From: Paraspadella gotoi
Taxonomy: Eukaryota; Chaetognatha
Direction of reading: 5' to 3'
Assembly (NCBI GenBank): GCA_051294375.1
Contig: CM119271.1
Span: 13,197,039-13,261,038, forward strand
DNA length: 64,000 nucleotides
The notes beneath the pieces were generated by a model that saw nothing but the letters and a program-made list of their open reading frames with translations, was not told the DNA's origin and did no database searches. Each line of letters starts with the position of its first letter. Position 1 is the first letter of the stretch. Shown here in pieces: positions 56,480 through 64,000 of the stretch. A program made the position numbers and the translations under genes.

Positions 56480-57240
56480 TTTGCAAAAGGACGATTCAGA
56501 CGACATCAACGGGGAGGGACGACGTCGACGTTTCGACGGAAGCGCGCTGCCGCCGACGCCGCGAGCGCCGCCGTCGAATCCGGCGTTCTCGTTTCGCCAC
56601 CATGGCGCCCCCTCAAAACCGGCGCCCCTCGCCTCTCCGTCCGATCGCCGACTCGTTTTTAGCCCAAATGGAACCGAGAACGAAACCGGGTCACGCCGCC
56701 GGGCGCCGCCCGCGCCGCCGGCGCTGCGGACGGCGCCGCTCGTCAGGGATCCGATACCCAAAGTGCAAAAAAACAAAAACCTTTTCTTTTCCTCCTCCTC
56801 TTCCCGGCCTCCGTCGCGGCCGCGAACCCTCTCTCTACGGCGCCGAAACCCCTCTACCCGCCGCCGCCGACTCCGCCAAGCCCGGCGCCGCCCGGCACGC
56901 CCTACTTCCGCCGCGGCGCCACGGGCGTCCGGTTCCGTGCCTTCCAACGATCCGCCTCTCTCCCTCCTTCACCCTTCCCCCTTCATTACGAAGGACACTC
57001 GCCAACACGCCGCGACGCCTCCGCCGCCGCCTCGCCGCCTCAAAACCCGATCGAAAAAAAGCGCCCCTGTTTAGGACTACGAGGAGATTGGCCTCCGCTC
57101 TGATAATTCGTTTCTGATTGGGCTGTGCTGTCTCGGGATTGGCCAATCGCGTCGCTCCGTAGGAGTAAAAGATTCCAGTGTCGCAGATCGAAGAACGTCG
57201 AGGTTTTGGAAAGGAGATGTTTGAAATCTACGCGAGGTTA
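56480..57240 (+). pseudogene. CACNA2D: Frame-broken inverted copy of alpha-2/delta exon 1
   Basis: Matches 53,761-54,495 in reverse with scattered gained and lost bases, including in the hydrophobic segment. Probably the same locus misassembled. Confidence 0.75.
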
Positions 57241-57449
57241 GTGCTTGACCGTGTGTGTGTATCTGCAAAGTGGCTTCGCCGCAAAGTGTTATAATTTTTC
57301 TAAAAACCATTTCACATTGTATCAAAGGACCACTTGCTTAAAGAATACAGTTTGTACATTCAAAATGTGCTGCTGTCGTTAAATCGTTACAACAAATACA
57401 ATCACTTCTTGTCCATTGCCGTTGTTCAAATCGAGACGTTTCCCTCAAT

Positions 57450-57730
57450 TCAAGGCCACCAGCTACTCCAGCCTTGTCCAGGCCTCTACGACGGGATGGG
57501 AGTTTCACCGCGCGACTCCAAGGGTTCAAGTGCGTTTCCATCGAGCCCCGCGCGCTTGTCCTCCAGCAAGCCGTCCCGCCGCATGGACCAACCCCAAGGA
57601 CGCGCCCAAGGGGCGGCAAGGGGCTTCAATAAGCGGATCCGCCGGACGCTGTGAAGAAGTCCAGGCTTGGCTTTGGGGAGTTGGTGCGAGCCGCGGAGGA
57701 AAGCTGGGGAGGATCATGACGATATGGTGA
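57450..57730 (+). pseudogene. CACNA2D: Frame-broken inverted copy of alpha-2/delta exon 2
   Basis: Pieces FKATSYSSLVQ, AAWTNPKDAPKGRQG and similar can be read in different frames; the donor gtgagagg is kept. Confidence 0.75.
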
Positions 57731-59191
57731 GAGGGGGGAGAGAGAGAGAGAGAGGAGAGAGAGGAGAGAGAGAGACGAGAGAGAGAGAGAGAGGAGAGAG
57801 AGAGATAGAATCTGGTTATTTCTTTCCTTTGAGATGACGTGATCTTGGTATTTCGCCAGAGATTAAAGATTCCAATCTACTGACGTTCATCGAACAGAAG
57901 ATGCCCCCCCTCATCCCTTATCCATTCCCCACGTCCCTTCTCGCGCGGGTCTCGCCACGTAGGATTCATTGCCAAATATTTCGCAATATAATAGGAAAAC
58001 GCGTTCTATTGTTATTCAATAAAATAACGATGAATAAAAGAGGAATAATTACAAATCAACTATATTATTAGCCATGTACCGTCGCTCGAAAAACGAAAAA
58101 GCTGCATTTTCAAACCAATAATGAAAGCTGGTTCGGTAAAAAAAAGTTTTCCAAAAAACAATATACTTTCTGCTTCATTACTAAAGCAGATCCAAACGAT
58201 TGATTATTAAATGTTTACACTTAAACATTTGGGTTTCTTTTCTACAAAACTACAAAACTGCCTTATCGAGATTATAAAATCACAACGGGTTTAAAAATGG
58301 CCGCTTTTTTTTTTCAGCGGCAGGTTTTGACAATCGTCACATGTAAACATGAGGAAAGATTTCGAAAGTAAAGATTCCTTATTCGATACATAATGTGACT
58401 ATCGTTCCTAAGGAGGAAAGAAAGAGCTTTTCTTGGTGAAGGGGTAAAATGATAGGTCGCCACAAATCGTGGAATTTTCTCCCGTTTTGTTTTTATTCGA
58501 ATTTTTAAATTTTTTTTTAAAGTTTAACATAAATTTCCTCTCTCCTTTGTTTTTCTCTCCCCTTTCCTTCCTCTCCCCGTCACCCCTCTCTTCCTCCTCA
58601 CCTCCCCCCCAACGCCTTCCTCTCCCTTCTCACCCCTCTCTTCCTCCCTCACACTCCCTCCCCCCAAACCCAGCCTACACGAAGACGAAGAACGGGACTT
58701 CATTTACTCGAAGCGAAGGAAACTCAACCGTACACGATACAACTGCCGGAGCCGCTGACTCGGCCGCCGGACGCCGCTCCTTCGGACTCCCGAACCCACC
58801 GACCCGGAATACAAAAGTCGTCAAAGTCTACGATACGAAGAGTACGAAGCGCGAGTGCTCGACGACGACGCCGGTGCTCCGCCGTGCGGCCGCCGGTTGC
58901 GGAAGGGCGGACGCGGCGAACCGGCGCGTCTCTGGCGCCAACGGGGTCCGGGCGCGCCCGCCCCCGACGAAGCCGACGCTTATTTTACCAAGCGACCAAC
59001 CTATGCAAGCCGCTTGCCTGTACACAACCAGGTCCCAGCGGGCCGACGCAATCTTTTCGGGACCCGATCGAGCTTGTCCGTGCCGGACGAGGCCGCGGCG
59101 GAGAAGGGTAGGTTCGAATCGGAGGAAGAGTTCGAGCCGCAGATCTGGTGAGAATCTGCCGGAAAAGCCCCGAGGGGCCGGGATCGGCAGC

Positions 59192-59228
<37 letters not shown>

Positions 59229-59726
59229 GGCGCGGCGCATCGGTCGATGTCCAGAGGCGCAACATCAAAGACGGAAGACGGAAAAGAAGGAGGATTTCTA
59301 AGAAAAGAAAAGTTTCTAAGAAAAGGAGGAGAGAATTCGGGAGAAGAAGAAACGAAGGGAAAGAGAGCGGCGAATGGACCAGAGGCGGAGGAGAAAAGGC
59401 AGGCGGGGAGAAGGAGGGAGGAAGAGGAGGAGGAAGAGAGAGGGTCGAGGGCGATCCGGAATCGGTGCCTGGGAGATTCAATGGGAATTATTGGCTCCAC
59501 GCAGGATAAATATAGAATTTTGCGGTGTGAGTACGAGGGAACGGGGGAGGGGAGAGTGAAAGGGAGAGGGAGAGAGGGGGAGAGGGATATGAGAGAGGAG
59601 AGAGAGACAGAAATTCCGGGGGGAGAGAGGAGAGAGAGAGGAGAAGAGAGAGAGGAGAGAGAGAGAGAGGAGAGAGGAGAGAGAAGAGAGAGACGAACGG
59701 AGAAAAGAAGAGAGAAGAGAGACACC

Positions 59727-59764
<38 letters not shown>

Positions 59765-60275
59765 AGAATGGATAAATGGAATGAGAGAGAGAGAAATACA
59801 ACGTACCGTGGCAGAACCGGACGAGCAGCAGCCGCCGTCCGACCGCTGCAGGACGACGCGCTGCGGCGATGCCCGCCGCCGCCTCGGATCAAACGACGAC
59901 GACGAACGACGGGCGAAGTGGGGCTGAAGGCATAAGAAGGCAAAGAAAAAAAAGGAGAGGTCCATTGCGGGGAAAAAGGAGAACGGGGGGCACGAGTTGC
60001 GGACGGGGAAAGGGGCGTGTCTTGAGAGGGGGGAGGAGGAAAGGAAAGGAAAGTGAGGTGAAAACTGGGAGACTGGAAAAGAGAAAGGAGAGAGGAAAGA
60101 GAAAGAGAGGAAGAAGGGGAGGAGAAGGGAGGGGAGATTATATTTTTGAGAAGAAATGAGGGAGAGAGAGAGAGAGAGAAGGAAGAGAGAGAGGAGAGAG
60201 AGAGACAGAGAGAGAGAGAAATAAATCAAATGTTGGAGGAGAATTAAAGGGAGAAAAAAATAGGAAAAGGAAAAT

Positions 60276-60720
60276 AGAAGTAAAAAGAAAAGAAAAGAAA
60301 AGAAAAGAAAGAAAAGAAAAGAAAGAAAGAAAAGAAAAGAAAAATAACATAAAAGAAAAGAAAATACAGAAAAGAAAATAACAGGAAAAAAAAGAAAAGA
60401 AAAGAAAAGAAAAGAAAAGAAAAATAAAGAAAAGAAAAGAAAAGAAAAAGAAAAGAAAAGGAAGAAAGAAAAGAAAAGAAAAAAGAATGAAAAATATAAA
60501 AGAAAGGAAAATAGAAGTAAAAAGAAAGAAAAGAAAAGAAAAGAAAGAAAAGAAAAGAAAAGAAAAAAAGAATGAAAAATAAAAAGTAAAGAAAGTGAAA
60601 ATAGAAAAGGAAAATAGAAGTAAAAAGAAAGAAAGAANNNNNNNNNNNNNNNNNNNNNNNNNAAAGAAAAGAAAAGAAAAGAAAAGAAAAGAGAAAAAAG
60701 AAAAAAAAAGAAAAGTAAAG
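60276..60720 (+). repeat. (AAAAG)n microsatellite with gap
   Basis: Imperfect aaaag units over about 440 bases, interrupted by a 25-n gap at 60,638-60,662. Confidence 0.95.
60638..60662. other. Assembly gap (25 n)
   Basis: Inside the AAAAG tract. Confidence 1.
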
Positions 60721-60919
60721 AAAAGGAGGAGAGAAGTCTCTTCGTCCCCAGATTTCTCAAACCTCGGAATTCGATTTATCCAAATTAACGTCACCCTCTC
60801 TTGAATATCAATCTACATTAATTAATATCGTAAATAATAGTTAATATATAAACGACATAAGAAGAGGGAATTTTATTTATTCCTCACCGATGTTCTCAGG
60901 AAAGGCGCACGAGGCCTGG

Positions 60920-60977
<58 letters not shown>

Positions 60978-60980
60978 TCT

Positions 60981-61042
<62 letters not shown>
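60920..61042 (+). repeat. (CT)n microsatellite
   Basis: CT run followed by gcccgcgcgcgcc. Confidence 0.95.
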
Positions 61043-61044
<2 letters not shown>

Positions 61045-61049
61045 CCGCG

Positions 61050-63265
61050 CGCGCCAACCCTTTCTCAAACTCCTCTTCTTCTCTCCTCTCCGTGTTACGA
61101 GAAAACGGTGCTCGACATTTTTTTCGTTACCGTCGTAATTTGCCCTCGAATTTGATGTGATAGAAATTCGATAACTTTATCTCAAATCCATTGTATATAG
61201 ACAATGTCTATTAGACATATTTCATTGTTACTCTATGTACTATCTAGGAAAAAAAGTATATCACATTTTTAATAAAGGATATCTACTCTAAAACTGGTTT
61301 GATTTAAAAAAATCAAAATGTTTCCAAATCTACATTGAATTTTTTTTCAGAAGCTTCCTTCCATTTTTTTGTAGGTCAAATCGTTTAGAAGTTAGGGTCA
61401 AAAAAATATTATTACTTTAAATAAAAAATGTCGAAAAAAATCATATTTAGTTTTCTACAATTTTTTGTTATTTAGTTATTTGTTTTTATTCCGAATAGAG
61501 TTAGTTATTTGTTTTTAATTAATTTGGTAATGCTAAAGGCATTGCACCTTTTCTTAGTTCAAAAAAGTACTATTATAGCTCTGAAAAAAGAGGGAAAGAT
61601 GCGCAACATCAACATCGGGGCTGAAAAGAATTGCATTAAAGATGTAGAAAATATTTCGCTGTCATACCTCAATTTGCTGTATAAGAGCATACCCAGATGA
61701 ATGCAGGCAGTAGTCAATGCCGAGGAAGGGCATACCAAATATTGAGAATATTTTACCCATGTTTTGTATATTTTTTATTGAAATGAATTATGTGTTATAC
61801 TTTTTCCCTAGATACTAGTAGTTTATTCAAATGTGCAACTTTTTCAAACATATCAATTAACTCAATGGTTCTTATTCTTATTCATCTTACTTAAATAAAG
61901 CAATTTTACTTTATCATATTATATATTACTCTTTCATAAGGAACTATCCACCTCACCCTCCAATTAGCTATCCAACTAGCTATCCAAATAGCCATCCAAC
62001 TAGCTCCATGAAAACCAACCGAAAAAATACCTAAATCCTTTATCCACGACACTTTTCTAAAATTTTTCTAATTAAACTTTTCTATCTATTCGTTATTCTC
62101 ATTTGCATATTGCAGTGTTGCTTTAGATAATTAGAGCAACATATAAAATTTATTTATATTATAAAAAAACATTTAAAAAGGCGATCTTCCACTAAAACCT
62201 ACATCACTACGACGTGGAACGTGGGAGTTTCGAAAATTGTTAACCGTTTCCGGTAGAGGGCACGACGTAGTTTGTCGCCGGTCTTGATCTACGTGGTAAA
62301 CATGCAGCCGCTAATCTTATGAATTAGTTTCCTTGTGTTTCAATAAATTCAAAAGATGCAGTCACCGGTTCCATTCAAGTTATTTTACTCTGTTGTTGAT
62401 ATCCTTACTGTTATTGTTTTGTGTTAATCGTTCTTCTTTTTTTTTAACTGTTTCCGGTTTTATGATTTTGACATTTGATCCTTGAACGTTCTAAAACGTT
62501 ATTTCTTATAGTTTTTTATAGTAACATTTATTAATCAGTCTTATACACTGTTACTGTTTATGATTATGTTAATACTGTTTTTAGTATTAAAAATTTAAAA
62601 AAAAGGTAGATTCCATATGTTTTTTTACAAAAATTTGAAAATATTAATCATAGCCATATGGACCATATTAGGGTAATATTGAAAAAACAACTAATCATAG
62701 ATTTAGAAAAAGGATTGATTTAACTTCTTATTCGTTACAAGAAACGTTCATAATAAGGATGCAAGGCATTCGAATACAAGGTCAGTTTGTTCTGCGACAA
62801 ATCTCTTTGCACGTTAATATTCTCGCATCCTTCTTTACATTATATTCTATCCGCTCCAAAATAAAAACGGTGTGCTCCTGTGCTTCCCGTTCGTGAGCGA
62901 ATATAAGAAACATACAATGAATTTAATACAGTAGCTTAATAAAAAAAACTGGGGGGGGGGAAATAAAGGGATCCTTTATGTTTTTTTATTTCCCCGGCCA
63001 GCGTTCCGAACTTGACGTTTTTGTATCAAGTGGATTTTGATTTATGTCCAGCTCCTCCTCCTCCTCCTCCTCCTCATCCTCATCCTCGCCGCCGCTTTTA
63101 GAATAAATGCTGTCGTAAACGTTTTACATGGATGCCACGCCCCCTCACCTCCCTGAAGCGGTATTTTCTAGAAGGTTGAGACATCATTATAATTTGTATC
63201 AACCCCACTCTCTCTTCTCCATTTCCTCATTCCATTCTCAGGCGCCGAGGTAACTATCTCTTTAA
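61050..63265. other. AT-rich region without a recognised gene
   Basis: Homopolymers and short AT-rich phrases; a 63-codon frame at 61,509 has no recognisable features. Phrases such as ttaatactgtttttagtatt at about 62,570 resemble intron sequence at 39.4-39.5 kb. Upstream flank of the alpha-2/delta gene. Confidence 0.6.
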
Positions 63266-63269
63266 CTCT

Positions 63270-63271
<2 letters not shown>

Positions 63272-63327
<56 letters not shown>
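63272..63327 (+). repeat. (CT)n microsatellite
   Basis: About 27 CT units directly before the CRE array. Confidence 0.95.
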
Positions 63328-63331
<4 letters not shown>

Positions 63332-63384
63332 CCTCGGTTGGCGCAATCTCGTATCCTTTGGCGTCAACTCATTCATTTTTGACG

Positions 63385-63605
63385 TCAGCTGATGTCATTC
63401 TCATTCATTTTTGACGTCAGCAGATTTCATTCTCATTCTTTATTGACGTCAGCTGATGTCATTCTCATTCTTTCTTGACGTCATGGATTTTTTTTTAACA
63501 AAAAAAAAACCCAAATTTTTTTACGTCATCTTATTCTCATTCTTTCATTCATTCATTCATTCATTCATTCAGTCTTGACATCATCTGATGTCATTGTCAT
63601 TCTTC
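63385..63605 (+). promoter_or_regulatory. Tandem array of CRE-like palindromes
   Basis: Repeated unit of about 44 bp, roughly TTGACGTCAGCTGATGTCATTCTCATTC. TGACGTCA occurs near 63,389, 63,414, 63,444 and 63,476 (the last in tgacgtcatgg), with decayed forms (ttacgtcatc, tgacatca) after it. TGACGTCA is the full CREB/ATF consensus. Some units also carry the E-box CAGCTG. It lies about 9 kb upstream of the alpha-2/delta start. Confidence 0.55.
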
Positions 63606-63635
63606 AATGTCTCCACGAAATTCATGAATTCAAAA

Positions 63636-63768
63636 CCAATATAAAAATATAAAAATATAAAAATATAAAATATCAAAATATAAAAATATAAAAATATAAA
63701 AATATAAAAATATAAAAATATAAAAATATAAAAATATAAAAATATAAAAATATAAAAATATAAAAATT
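63636..63768 (+). repeat. (AAAAATAT)n microsatellite joined to dispersed repeat 1
   Basis: About 16 units of 8 bp, running straight into the aaaaattatccattcattt end of a dispersed repeat 1 copy at 63,765-63,895. Confidence 0.95.
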
Positions 63769-63895
63769 ATCCATTCATTTAATAAATAAGCCATCTTGCC
63801 CCTGACTTTGGACAGGCTTACAAGATAATGACCTAGCAGGTCCCTGCAAGCTTTCAATCAAGATTCTTTCACAGTCGAGTTTATTCACTCCCATT
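63765..63895 (+). mobile_element. Dispersed repeat 1, shortened copy
   Basis: Carries both ends of the family but lacks the inner tgatggtttaaggcctccatc stretch, a deletion of about 28 bp. Confidence 0.75.
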
Positions 63896-64000
63896 TTTAT
63901 TCTTGTTTTGTAGTTATCATGATTAAAGATTTTTGTTTTTTAGTTTCGTGTAATTATTGGATATAAAAACGTAATCATGCTTTGGACCGTTTTAATAAAT

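Noticed and set aside
58985-60760. 591-codon minus-strand ORF
   Set aside because: Composed of GC-rich antisense, CT-repeat and AAAAG-repeat translation (Phe/Ser/Leu runs) across an n gap.
61509-61700. 63-codon ORF in the AT-rich flank
   Set aside because: No motif, no splice context and compositionally like its surroundings.
63636-63768. CRISPR-like regular repeat
   Set aside because: An 8-bp AT microsatellite without spacers, in animal DNA.

Overview
This is animal nuclear DNA: AT-rich, intron-dense, no operons, GT-AG introns, very many simple repeats (mainly GA/CT) and several families of small mobile elements. The proteins are metazoan but the sequence does not fix the phylum; a protostome invertebrate is my guess only. 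Two genes are recognisable, both essentially on the minus strand: the 5' and motor part of an unconventional myosin of class XV (about 0.5-28.8 kb) and a complete voltage-gated calcium channel alpha-2/delta subunit (54.5 down to 31.65 kb). They lie head to tail with about 2.8 kb between the alpha-2/delta stop and the myosin 5' island.

Layout. 0-6.4 kb: late motor exons of the myosin in a palindromic block, then a fold-back element, a ~220-bp satellite and one further motor exon on the plus strand. 6.4-12.9 kb: a large palindrome carrying the switch-II/relay exons twice, and a tandem array whose unit contains a splice-ready 30-nt copy of the start of a motor exon. 13-15.5 kb: clean minus-strand motor exons. 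15.59-20.05 kb: a 4.46-kb element with ~1-kb inverted repeats and a 9-bp target-site duplication. 20-29 kb: myosin 5' exons present twice in tandem. 31.2-48.1 kb: the 3' two thirds of alpha-2/delta present twice in tandem. 48.1-50.9 kb: single-copy VWA-domain exons. 51.2-60 kb: alpha-2/delta 5' exons in a second large palindrome. 60-64 kb: repeats only, including an array of CRE palindromes.

The alpha-2/delta reading frame can be followed through fifteen exons from 54,495 to 31,648 with matching phases and one apparent 1-nt problem beside a gap, giving about 1,476 residues. The myosin frame can be followed from the P-loop exon to the exon coding [10 protein letters not shown], apart from the exon beside the array. 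The two proteins have no shared pathway that the sequence reveals.

Main caution: every large duplication or palindrome ends at or near a run of n (usually exactly 25), and one partner is full of single-base insertions and deletions. Exon order conflicts with contig orientation in three places. The simplest reading is unpolished long-read gap filling and missed-adapter palindromes, so most of the apparent inverted structure is probably not in the organism. The exon-derived tandem array, the nested transposon, the 21-nt microexon, the Thr-rich motor insertion and the CRE array do not depend on that problem and are the most interesting biology here.
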